Assembly: GCA_049578545.1 (NCBI GenBank)
Contig: JBAUMF010000093.1
Coordinates: forward strand, 58,812-122,811
Source: DASQBT01 sp049578545
Lineage (GTDB): Bacteria > Pseudomonadota > Gammaproteobacteria > Burkholderiales > Thiobacillaceae
Direction of reading: 5' to 3'
Length of the DNA: 64,000 nt
Under the pieces are notes generated by a model. The model had not been told where the DNA came from, ran no database searches, and saw nothing but the letters and a program-made list of their open reading frames with translations. Shown piece by piece: positions 1-7,137 of the stretch. Position 1 is the first letter of the stretch, and every line of letters begins with the position of its first letter. The position numbers and the translations under genes were made by a program.

Positions 1-1147
1 TCTTTAATACTCCGCAAGCTACCAGAGGCACAGCCAGCCAGCCGGCAGCAAACAGGGCTCCACCCAGCGACGGGCTCAAGGCTGAAGCGAGACTGCGCGG
101 CACGGCGGTGAAGCTCGCCGCCGCCGCTCGCTCCGGTGGTGTAACCACGGCCATGACGAAAGCCGAACGAGTTGGCACATCCATCTGTGAGAGGGAGCTA
201 CGGGTCAACAGCAAGCCTAGCGCGACAGGCAGGCTGGATGCGAACGCAGCCAGGATCAGGCAGACGTTGGCCAGCATGTGGGTGAAAACCATGGTGCTGA
301 GCAGACCGATGCGTCTAGCCACCCAGGGCGCAGCGAGTTGCGACAGAGCGGTGAGCAGCCCAGCCCAGAAGAAGAACGAGCCCGCCGCGGCCAGCGACAG
401 GTCGAAGCGCTGGAACAGCCATAGCGCGAGCAGCGAGTTGACCACCAGGCCGCCAGCGAACGCGTCTACCGAAAACAAGCCGGCCAGTCGGACCACAATG
501 CCGCGCGAGGCGCTCAGTGGCAAAGGCGGTGCGGGCCGTTCGTGGGGCGGCGGTTCGGACAGCTTCCGGTACATCAGCCAGACTGCCAGGCCGACTCCAC
601 CATAGGCCACAAACATACCGCGTAAGGCAGCGAGCCGGTCGATGCCTTGCCCCATCAACACGTCCGGGACGGCGGCGGCCAGCGAGCCTACCGCTGCGCA
701 CAGCGCCCCGGTCAGGCTATAGCGCGCGAACAGCTCGGTGCGGGCATCACCCTGCGCCGCCTCCGCCAGACGCGCATGTTCCAGGGGCAGGAACACGCTC
801 ACATCGCCCGAACTGGGATTCAGGGTGCCTACAAAGGCCACCAGTAGCAGCGGCCAATAGGTGGAAACGCTGGCAAAGGCAAAACCGGTGGCCGCCATCA
901 GCAACGCTGCCGCCAGCAACAAACGGCGATGATGGAAACGATGGCCCCAGGCGCCCACTGCCAGTGTGGCGAGCGCCGAACCCAGTAGAGTGGCGGTGCT
1001 AAGCAGCCCTACCTCCCAAGTGCCGAACCCCAATGCCAGCAGATAGGCAGGAAGCAACACGGCGACGTAGCCATCGACGCCAGCGCGCAGCGCTCGCCCG
1101 ATTAGGAGCAGGCGCGCTTCGGGCGCCACGCCAGCGGGCAGAATCAT
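1..1147 (-). CDS. MFS transporter, C-terminus cut by the window edge
   Basis: The minus strand reads open from an ATG at 1147 to the window edge, about 382 codons with no stop. The translation begins MILPAGVAPEARLLLIGRAL and has about ten hydrophobic segments separated by short basic loops, as in the 12-TM major facilitator family. Its ATG overlaps the stop of the ChrB-domain gene (ATGA), so the two are translationally coupled. ChrB-domain/MFS pairs are a recurrent arrangement in metal or oxyanion resistance loci. Substrate (chromate, arsenical or other) cannot be read from sequence and is inference. The last TM segment or two lie outside the window. Confidence 0.8.
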   Translation of the reverse strand, partial: MILPAGVAPEARLLLIGRALRAGVDGYVAVLLPAYLLALGFGTWEVGLLSTATLLGSALATLAVGAWGHRFHHRRLLLAAALLMAATGFAFASVSTYWPLLLVAFVGTLNPSSGDVSVFLPLEHARLAEAAQGDARTELFARYSLTGALCAAVGSLAAAVPDVLMGQGIDRLAALRGMFVAYGGVGLAVWLMYRKLSEPPPHERPAPPLPLSASRGIVVRLAGLFSVDAFAGGLVVNSLLALWLFQRFDLSLAAAGSFFFWAGLLTALSQLAAPWVARRIGLLSTMVFTHMLANVCLILAAFASSLPVALGLLLTRSSLSQMDVPTRSAFVMAVVTPPERAAAASFTAVPRSLASALSPSLGGALFAAGWLAVPLVACGVLK

Positions 1148-1599
1148 TTGATGCCTACAAGCCGCGGGATCTTATTCAGCGGCGCCTCGGCACACCAGGC
1201 GTAAAACGCATCGTAGATGACCATGCCATGCTTGAGCATCTCTTGGTCGTCAGCAAAGTTCAACGACAGGCCCTTGGAGATTGCCAACAGACCGGCGGCT
1301 TCCTTCGCCAGTTGCGGTGCGCCAAAGTCTACGGCACGAACGATCAGGGCAAGCTTGTCGAGCGGAGCGTCCCGCAGTTCATACTTTGCGATGAAGGCGT
1401 CGAAGCTGCACATGGCACCGTCGTGACCAAGTTCGGCCCCCGGCACATCATAAGGAATGGCGCTGGTTTGGGCGGCGACCTTCGTGACATCGCTACTTGG
1501 CACATAGAGAAATTCCGGCGTTGGGTCGATGAACCTCGCCACCAACCACGGGCAGGCGATGCGGTCGATCTTGGGACGTTCGCGGGGAATCCATTTCAT
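1144..1599 (-). CDS. ChrB-domain (chromate resistance) protein
   Basis: A 151-residue soluble protein that opens with the ChrB C-terminal-domain signature: IDRIACPWLVARFIDP near residues 11-26, then a loop reaching CSFDAFIAKYEL. Full-length ChrB regulators carry an extra N-terminal part, so this is the short, single-domain form. The start ATG at 1599 follows an AAGGGG Shine-Dalgarno. It overlaps the downstream MFS gene by the ATGA junction. A role in chromate or related oxyanion resistance is known for the family; here it is inferred from domain and neighbour. Confidence 0.85.
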   Translation of the reverse strand: MKWIPRERPKIDRIACPWLVARFIDPTPEFLYVPSSDVTKVAAQTSAIPYDVPGAELGHDGAMCSFDAFIAKYELRDAPLDKLALIVRAVDFGAPQLAKEAAGLLAISKGLSLNFADDQEMLKHGMVIYDAFYAWCAEAPLNKIPRLVGIK

Positions 1600-1672
1600 G
1601 TTGGCCCCTTAGCTCACAAATGAAAGAACCGGCCGCAGCACGGCACAGATGCAGGATACTTGAAATCTCCAA

Positions 1673-1918
1673 TCAGTGGCCGTGCCGATGATGAGCGTCG
1701 GGAAAATGCGAGTGAAGGGCGCGTAATGGAGCATGTACGTGCGGATGGTCGTGGGGTTCGGTCCCATCCCAAGAGAAGGCATGGGCATGCTGATGGTGTT
1801 TGTCATGGATGTTCGCATGGGCATGGCTTATCGGCAAATGCTCGTGCTCATGTGCGTGACGTTCCATCAGGTGCAGCCAGGTGCCAAGCGCCATTATGGA
1901 TGGGGCCCTCAAATAGAT
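1673..1918 (-). pseudogene. His-rich tail of a transporter, 5' end lost
   Basis: The reading frame ends at 1673 and contains about 28 histidines within 80 residues, in runs such as HDKHHQHAH and DAHHRHGH. It starts in a hydrophobic stretch (IMALGTWLHL) that looks like the end of a transmembrane helix. Similar tails occur at the C-terminus of some EamA/DMT-type permeases and probably bind metal ions (from memory, not searched). The gene body is missing: the frame abuts the end of an IS630-type transposase at 1919. I therefore read it as a 3' remnant, not a small gene. Confidence 0.6.
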
Positions 1919-2476
1919 TCAAGCGGCATAGCGCACGCAAGGGCATCGAAAGTAGGCTTTGACGCGCTCCGGCTGGCGAGCGATCACGGCCATGTGCTCT
2001 TCAATGGCCGCCAGCAGCTTGGCCTGGGTGCGCGCCGGGACTTTCTTGCGGATGATCTGTGTCAAGTCGGCGTTCAGGCGTTCCTCTGGGTTGAGCTGCG
2101 GGCTGTAGCTGGGCAGGTAGAACACCTCCATGGCCTCCTTGTGCTTGGCTAGCCACTGCTTGACCGGTTTGCCATGATGCACGCCAAGGTTATCCAGAAT
2201 GAGAAACACCTTGCATCCAGCGTCCTCGATGAGGGCCTCGAAGAACTCGATGAGCCGTTCATGATTGAATGCCCCGTCAATGATCATCCAGCGAGCCTTG
2301 CCTTGGTTGGTTACGCTGGCGATCATCGACAGCTTGTATGGTTGAGGGGGGCTCTTGGCGACCCACAATGGACTGTCTCCCCCACTTACTGAGCGCCTCC
2401 TTTCACCCCAAACTGAGTCATCTGTAGCTGATTGACCCTGGTAGATCTGGTTTACTCCGTCTCCAGGAAATATCAT
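1919..2476 (-). pseudogene. IS630-family transposase, 5'-truncated
   Basis: From roughly residue 45 of the frame to its stop the protein matches the IS630 DDE domain: MIASVTNQGKARWMI, then LILDN(L)xVHH with the second catalytic Asp, then SPQLNPEERLNADL with the Glu. The helix-turn-helix and the first catalytic Asp are absent. The first ~40 codons (2350-2476) are unlike the family and probably come from unrelated DNA joined to the element. It should be inactive. Its 3' end abuts the broken His-rich gene. Confidence 0.75.
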
Positions 2477-2503
2477 TTCCCACTACGAAGTTTTTCTTCT
2501 TTT

Positions 2504-2602
2504 CAATATTTTTAATATTGTTCAATTGGTTATGCGCATTTGACTTGCTCCCAGCAGGAAATTTAAACCGTTGGAGAGCGCACGGCAGTACCTAACCAAT
2601 TG
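2504..2602. promoter_or_regulatory. Candidate upstream activator sites (paired inverted repeats)
   Basis: A 10-bp element CAATTGGTTA at 2523-2532 recurs as its exact reverse complement TAACCAATTG at 2593-2602, centres 70 bp apart. Both contain the CAATTG core found in XylR/DmpR-type activator sites. A third palindrome, CAATATT-TTT-AATATTG, lies at 2504-2520 and touches the first arm. All three are upstream of the sigma-54 promoter. The likely ligand is the activator encoded at 3885-5507; that is inference. The second arm is unusually close to the -24 element. Confidence 0.5.
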
Positions 2603-2621
2603 TTTTACCAGTATTTATTGT

Positions 2622-2638
2622 TTGGCATGAGGATTGCT
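2622..2638 (+). promoter_or_regulatory. Sigma-54 (-24/-12) promoter
   Basis: TTGGCATG-AGGA-TTGCT matches the sigma-54 consensus TTGGCACG-N4-TTGCW except for one C-to-T change. The invariant GG (2624-2625) and GC (2636-2637) are separated by exactly 10 bp. Transcription would start near 2649, giving a leader of about 105 nt before the gene at 2755. A sigma-54 activator is encoded two genes downstream. Confidence 0.8.
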
Positions 2639-2673
2639 TGAGACGTGTGCGGGGTAGAAACCCGTGATTAATC

Positions 2674-2718
2674 CTCTTGGGCTGCGAATGGAGACAGAGA
2701 AGTTAAGCAGCCCAAGGG
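2674..2718 (+). promoter_or_regulatory. Leader hairpin before the CS2/COS hydrolase gene
   Basis: CTTGGGCTGC (2676-2685) and GCAGCCCAAG (2707-2716) form a perfect 10-bp stem, extendable by a G-U and a C-G pair, around a loop of about 21 nt. It lies within the predicted 5' untranslated region and ends 36 nt before the start codon. There is no U-run, so it is more likely an mRNA stability or translation element than a terminator. Confidence 0.45.
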
Positions 2719-2754
2719 ATTCTAATTTTGTAGCCTATTAACGAGGAGATCAAA

Positions 2755-3408
2755 ATGACCACTCTCAAAGAGCAATTGAGCACACACGTCGCGGCGTACG
2801 ATCACTGGGCAACCCGCCGTCGCTATGGGCCGGATGGGCATAACAACCGTAGTCTGTGGGTTCTTGCGTGCATGGACGAGCGGCTACCAGTGGACGAAGC
2901 GCTTGGCATACACGTCGACACTCCGGCTGGAGGGGGCGATGCGCATTGCTTCCGAAACGCCGGTGGAATCGTCACCGACGACGCAGTTCGCTCGGCGATG
3001 CTTACATGCAATTTCTTTGGCACCAAGGAAATTGTCATCGTGCAACATACGCAATGTGGCATGTTATCAGCGAACGCAGCCGATCTCGAAAAACATTTCC
3101 GCGACAAGGGGATCGATACGGACAACATCGCATTGGACCCGACGCTGCCTGAAATGAAGCTAGGGAGCGGCGCCTTCGCCAAGTGGATCGGAATGATGGA
3201 CGACGTGGACGAAACCTGCATGAAGACAATTGAGGCATTCAAGAACCATCCCCTCATTCCCAAGGATGTGGTCATCAGCGGTTGGGTCTGGGAAGTCGAA
3301 ACACGCCGTCTGCGGGCGCCGACCCGCGATCCAGAGAAACGGGCAAGAACTGATGTCACGTCTGGCCAATTCGGTGTCAAAGGGAAGCAGCCACCGCGCT
3401 GGAGCTAA
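2755..3408 (+). CDS. Beta-carbonic-anhydrase-fold enzyme, carbon disulfide / carbonyl sulfide hydrolase-like
   Basis: A 217-residue protein with beta-class carbonic anhydrase zinc ligands: Cys39 in CMDER, His98 and Cys101 in HTQCGM, plus the Asp41/Arg43 dyad. Segments such as LWVLACMDER, FRNAGGIVTDDA, NFFGTKEI and NHPLIPKDV resemble, from memory, the CS2 hydrolase of Acidianus and the COS hydrolase of Thiobacillus thioparus more than ordinary carbonic anhydrases. The expected reaction is hydrolysis of CS2 and/or COS to CO2 and H2S. A sigma-54 promoter precedes it, a GAGGAG-like ribosome site sits just before the ATG, and an FmdB protein and sigma-54 activator follow. A plain carbonic anhydrase role cannot be excluded. 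Confidence 0.8.
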   Translation: MTTLKEQLSTHVAAYDHWATRRRYGPDGHNNRSLWVLACMDERLPVDEALGIHVDTPAGGGDAHCFRNAGGIVTDDAVRSAMLTCNFFGTKEIVIVQHTQCGMLSANAADLEKHFRDKGIDTDNIALDPTLPEMKLGSGAFAKWIGMMDDVDETCMKTIEAFKNHPLIPKDVVISGWVWEVETRRLRAPTRDPEKRARTDVTSGQFGVKGKQPPRWS

Positions 3409-3510
3409 CCACCCCTTAAGGAAAACCCAGAAACGTGGGCGCCTCATACGACGGCGTCCGCGTCTCTGCGTTTCTGAGGAATGCAGCATCCAAGGATTAG
3501 GGAGTTCAAT

Positions 3511-3762
3511 ATGCCTACTTATGATTATCAATGCACACACTGCAAGCTTCAGTTTGAAGCACATCATGCGATCAACGCATTCAGCCCGGTTTGCCCGGCG
3601 TGTGGGGGCGTGACCGAAAAAGTGATCCTCTCGGCTCCTGCGACGCATGGCAGCATGGCGCGAGGTCGTGATCTCGCAATGCGCTCACTTCAGCCGAAAC
3701 TGGGCCAGGAACAACACGTACACGGACCTGGGTGCGGATGCGGGCGTCACCACCATTCCTAA
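3511..3762 (+). CDS. FmdB-family zinc-ribbon protein
   Basis: An 83-residue protein starting MPTYDYQC, the usual FmdB N-terminus. Two CxxC knuckles (C8xxC11 and CPAC) form a zinc ribbon and the C-terminus is rich in Gly, Cys and His. An in-frame ATG 30 bp upstream (3481) is rejected because the family starts at MPTY and AGGGAG lies just before 3511. FmdB proteins are called putative regulators and often accompany amide- or C1/S-compound hydrolases. Here it is probably co-transcribed with the CS2/COS hydrolase. The intergenic region contains CAGAAACG/CGTTTCTG arms (3428-3435, 3469-3476). Confidence 0.8.
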   Translation: MPTYDYQCTHCKLQFEAHHAINAFSPVCPACGGVTEKVILSAPATHGSMARGRDLAMRSLQPKLGQEQHVHGPGCGCGRHHHS

Positions 3763-3884
3763 ACGCAACCAGTTTTTTTGGCGTAGCCTTGCATGATAGT
3801 CACCGCGGAGCGCTGGATTGACTATGCCCAGCGCGCAACAGCGCCCGACTTGCGATAGCGGTGTCAGACTTGAGGAGAACAAAT

Positions 3885-5507
3885 ATGCCCGATAAGTTTT
3901 TTTCCCATCTTAATCCCATCCTGTTCTTGCAAACCTTTGTTGCCCAGAGCGTTGAGGTTGGCGCCAAGATAGGGGGTGGCAAGGGGGATGATCGCCTAAA
4001 TTACATCGAGCAGCTCGGTCTCACTGCGAGCAGTTGCTTCGAGACCGCATATCGCCAAGAGTTGGCGCAAGACGGACCCTTGGATCATAACAAGTACGCG
4101 GAAATGATTGTCGGGATCAAGAATAAGATTGGCGGAAATTTTTCGCGTGAATCAAGCGAACCGGACATGGTGCGAGTGGTCAACACGCGCTGCCCTTTCG
4201 GGGAAGCTGTCATGCAGGCCCCGGGGCTCTGCAAAATGACCTCCAGTGTCTTCGGCGGGATTGCGGCACGCAACTTCGGCTATGCGAAGGTTATCCTGGA
4301 CAAACGCATTGCGACGGGAGACGGGATGTGCGAGGTACGCATTTATACCGATCCCAAGAAAGCAGCAGCCCTTGAGGGGGACGAATATCACCGGGAAGAG
4401 GGAACCATCCGCGGTCGGGCGACTACAGTCAAAGCGCACCTTGCTAGGGAGCTGCGCCACGGGAAAGCATGGTGCGGTATCAGCGCGACCGAGGATGGCG
4501 ACAGCCCTCCCATCGTGGCGAAGTCTCCGCCCATGCTCAACGCCCTGAAGATAGTAAAGGTAGTAGCACCGACCACAGCGACCGTGCTGATCACCGGTGA
4601 GACCGGGGTTGGCAAAGAGGTCATTGCCCGTCGCATCCACGCGATGAGTGAACGTTGGAACAGGAATTTCGTTGCCGTGAACTGCGGCGCAATACCAGAA
4701 AATCTAGTCGAGACGACACTATTCGGACATGAGCGCGGCGCATTTACCGGCGCCTACGAAGTCCATCACGGACTGTTTGAGCAGGCAGAGGGCGGAAGTC
4801 TGTTTCTTGACGAGATCGATTCGTTGCCTCTCGCCGCGCAAGCGCGTCTGTTACGGGTGCTCCAGGGAGGTGAGTTCGAGCGGGTCGGGGGGAAACAGCG
4901 CCTATCGACGAATGTACGCGTGATCGCCGCGGCCAGTATGCGGTTGGACAAGTTCATAGCGGACGGTACGTTCCGGATGGATCTCTACTATCGGCTAAAC
5001 GTGGTACCCATCCATCTCCCTCCGCTGCGCGAACGACGCGACGATCTCTTGCCCCTGGTGAACCACATCCTTGCGCACCTCTCCGTGAGGTACAACAAAG
5101 TCATCAAAGAATTGAGCGAGAACGCGATGGCGTGGGTGATGCAGTATGATTGGCCCGGAAATGTGCGTGAACTAGAAAACATACTGGAGCGCTCGTTCCT
5201 GTTCTCAGCCGGCCCAATCATGTCCGAACTACTGCTTCCCCAAATCAGCGGCGGCGCGCCAGTAAGTGTCGGACAACCCCTTGATTTGTCGCTCAAGGTC
5301 GCGAAACAGCAGGCGGCTGAACAGGTGGAAGCTCTAATCATCAAGGAAGCGCTTACGCGTTTCCACGGCAATGTCAGCGAGGTCGCGAAATCTTTGGGAC
5401 TTACGCCGAGGGCTATCCATCAGAAGATCAATTCGCACAGCATAGATCCGAACAATTATCGCTCCCGGGCAAGACTCAAGGTCGTGCATCTGGGTAAGGG
5501 GAAGTAG
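3885..5507 (+). CDS. Sigma-54-dependent activator with a Cys-containing N-terminal sensor domain
   Basis: A 540-residue NtrC-type activator. Residues 1-200 form a sensor with Cys103 (CPFG), Cys116 (GLCKM) and Cys149 (GMC). The motif pattern recalls methanogen output domain 1/V4R-like sensors and may hold a metal or bind a ligand. The AAA+ domain has Walker A GETGVGKE (238-245), the sigma-54 contact loop GAFTGA (285-290) and Walker B LFLDE. A Fis-type HTH ends the protein (NVSEVAKSLGL). The ATG at 3885 has AGGAG 7 bp upstream; the GTG at 3861 has no such site. Its position beside a sigma-54 promoter suggests it regulates the upstream hydrolase, perhaps sensing a sulfur compound. Confidence 0.85.
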   Translation: MPDKFFSHLNPILFLQTFVAQSVEVGAKIGGGKGDDRLNYIEQLGLTASSCFETAYRQELAQDGPLDHNKYAEMIVGIKNKIGGNFSRESSEPDMVRVVNTRCPFGEAVMQAPGLCKMTSSVFGGIAARNFGYAKVILDKRIATGDGMCEVRIYTDPKKAAALEGDEYHREEGTIRGRATTVKAHLARELRHGKAWCGISATEDGDSPPIVAKSPPMLNALKIVKVVAPTTATVLITGETGVGKEVIARRIHAMSERWNRNFVAVNCGAIPENLVETTLFGHERGAFTGAYEVHHGLFEQAEGGSLFLDEIDSLPLAAQARLLRVLQGGEFERVGGKQRLSTNVRVIAAASMRLDKFIADGTFRMDLYYRLNVVPIHLPPLRERRDDLLPLVNHILAHLSVRYNKVIKELSENAMAWVMQYDWPGNVRELENILERSFLFSAGPIMSELLLPQISGGAPVSVGQPLDLSLKVAKQQAAEQVEALIIKEALTRFHGNVSEVAKSLGLTPRAIHQKINSHSIDPNNYRSRARLKVVHLGKGK

Positions 5508-5669
5508 CGAGTGCCAGGGTCTGCTGCAAGCTTTGAAGCGCTTGTGTGGCAGGCTACGGTAGTGGGGGTCATACATTTATTCCAGTGCTAATGATGGCGT
5601 GATATCCACATGGCAGTGCGGGTCTGCTGGAAGCTCGGGTTAACTTTGCAACACGATAACTTAACCCCT

Positions 5670-5690
5670 AGCGGCAGGCGCCGCTTTTTC
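5670..5690 (+). terminator. Rho-independent terminator after the activator gene
   Basis: AGCGGC (5670-5675), loop AGGC, GCCGCT (5680-5685), then TTTTC. The T-run lies only on the plus-strand side, so it serves the activator gene rather than the converging efflux operon. Confidence 0.75.
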
Positions 5691-5693
5691 TTG

Positions 5694-7091
5694 TTACAAA
5701 TTGGTGTCTCGCCAGTTACCGCCTAGCGCCTTGAGCAGGGCGACGCTGGCGAGCAGTCTGCGCCCAGCGATGTTAAGCCTGCTGCTGTCGGCAGCAAGGA
5801 AGCTTGCCTCGGCCGTGACGACGTTCAGGTAGCTGACGGTGCCGGCTTTGTACTGGTTGTTGGCCTGCTCCAGCGAATCTGCGGCCGCTTTTGTTGCCTG
5901 TTCCTGGACTTCAGCTTCCTCGGCCAGCACCCGCAGGGCCGCCAGATTGTCCTCGACATCCTGAAAGGCACCGAGAACGGTCTGCCGATACGTGGCGACG
6001 CTCTGGTCGTATGCAGCGACCGCCTGTTCCTTCTGGGCTGTGCGGGCACCCGCATCGAACAGGGTCAGAGCCAGGGCCGGGCCAAGGGACCAGAAGCGAT
6101 TGGGCAGGGTCAGCAGATTGTCAAAGCTGGAATTCTGGAAGCCGCCCGTGCCGGAAAGAGTCAGGGTCGGGTAGAAGGCCGCCTGCGCAACGCCGATTCC
6201 GGCGTTGGCTGCCGCAACGCGGCGTTCTGCGCCGGCGATGTCAGGGCGCCGCTCCAGCAGCGTCGACGGAACCGTGGCCGGAATGTCGGGCAGTGCCGGC
6301 AAGCCGCTAACGATCCCGATATTCAGCTGGCTGGGAGGCTTGCCGATCAGGATCGCAATGGCGTGTTCGAGCTGGGCTCGCGCGACCTCGAGGTCTATGG
6401 CCTGGGCCTGCGTCGACTTCAGCTGCGTTTCAGCCTGGGTCACGTCGAGACGCGCAGCAACGCCAGCCTGATAGCGATTGCGGGTGATTTCAAGCGAGCG
6501 TTGGTAGACTTCAACATTGCGCTCAAGCAGCTGCTTCTGGGCGTCAGTGACGCGAAGTTGCAGGTAGGACTGGACCAGGGTTGCCTGGGCGCTGAGCAGC
6601 GCTGCCCCAAGGTCGGCGGCACTGGCTTCGGCCGTCGCCTGGCCCGACTCGACCTTGCGCCGGATGCCGCCCCAGACGTCGGCTTCCCAGCTTGCACTGA
6701 GCGACAGGCGGTCAATGGTGGCACTTCCCGTTGTTCCTGCGGCCCCATTCCCCCGGGTCGCCGACAGCGCCGTGCCGAGCGTTGGATAGTAGGCGGCCCG
6801 CGCTGTACCAAGCAAGGCCAACGCCTGGCGGTACTGCGCCTCGGCAGCCCTTACATTCTGGTTTGAAACTTCCACCTGGCTGACCAGGGCGTTGAGCTCG
6901 GGATCGCGATAGATTTCCCACCAGTGGCCCCTGTTGGTCAATTCCTTCGGCTCGGCCGGTTTCCAGTTGCCAGCTTCCTTGAAGGCTGCTGGCACCTCAA
7001 CGGCAGGTTTGTGGTAGTCGGGCCCCACGGCACATCCACCGAGGATGGCCGTCGTCAGGGCAAAGGCCAGCAGGCCCGGTTTGTTGCTCAT
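5694..7091 (-). CDS. RND efflux outer-membrane channel lipoprotein (NodT/OprM family)
   Basis: 465 residues. The signal peptide ends in lipobox LGGC (MSNKPGLLAFALTTAILGGC), followed by the AVGPDYHKP opening typical of NodT/OprM factors and two outer-membrane efflux protein repeats. The ATG at 7091 is preferred over the longer frame to 7169 because it gives the signal peptide directly and follows GGGAG. It forms the trimeric TolC-like exit duct for the MdtABC pump encoded upstream in the same operon, 46 bp away. Confidence 0.9.
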   Translation of the reverse strand: MSNKPGLLAFALTTAILGGCAVGPDYHKPAVEVPAAFKEAGNWKPAEPKELTNRGHWWEIYRDPELNALVSQVEVSNQNVRAAEAQYRQALALLGTARAAYYPTLGTALSATRGNGAAGTTGSATIDRLSLSASWEADVWGGIRRKVESGQATAEASAADLGAALLSAQATLVQSYLQLRVTDAQKQLLERNVEVYQRSLEITRNRYQAGVAARLDVTQAETQLKSTQAQAIDLEVARAQLEHAIAILIGKPPSQLNIGIVSGLPALPDIPATVPSTLLERRPDIAGAERRVAAANAGIGVAQAAFYPTLTLSGTGGFQNSSFDNLLTLPNRFWSLGPALALTLFDAGARTAQKEQAVAAYDQSVATYRQTVLGAFQDVEDNLAALRVLAEEAEVQEQATKAAADSLEQANNQYKAGTVSYLNVVTAEASFLAADSSRLNIAGRRLLASVALLKALGGNWRDTNL

Positions 7092-7137
7092 TGCTTTGCT
7101 CCCGGAGTCCTGCGGACCCCTATCTGGATAATTGAAA

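Noticed and set aside
2755..3408. Plain housekeeping beta-carbonic anhydrase
   Set aside because: Several segments and the sigma-54 context fit CS2/COS hydrolases better; kept only as an alternative.
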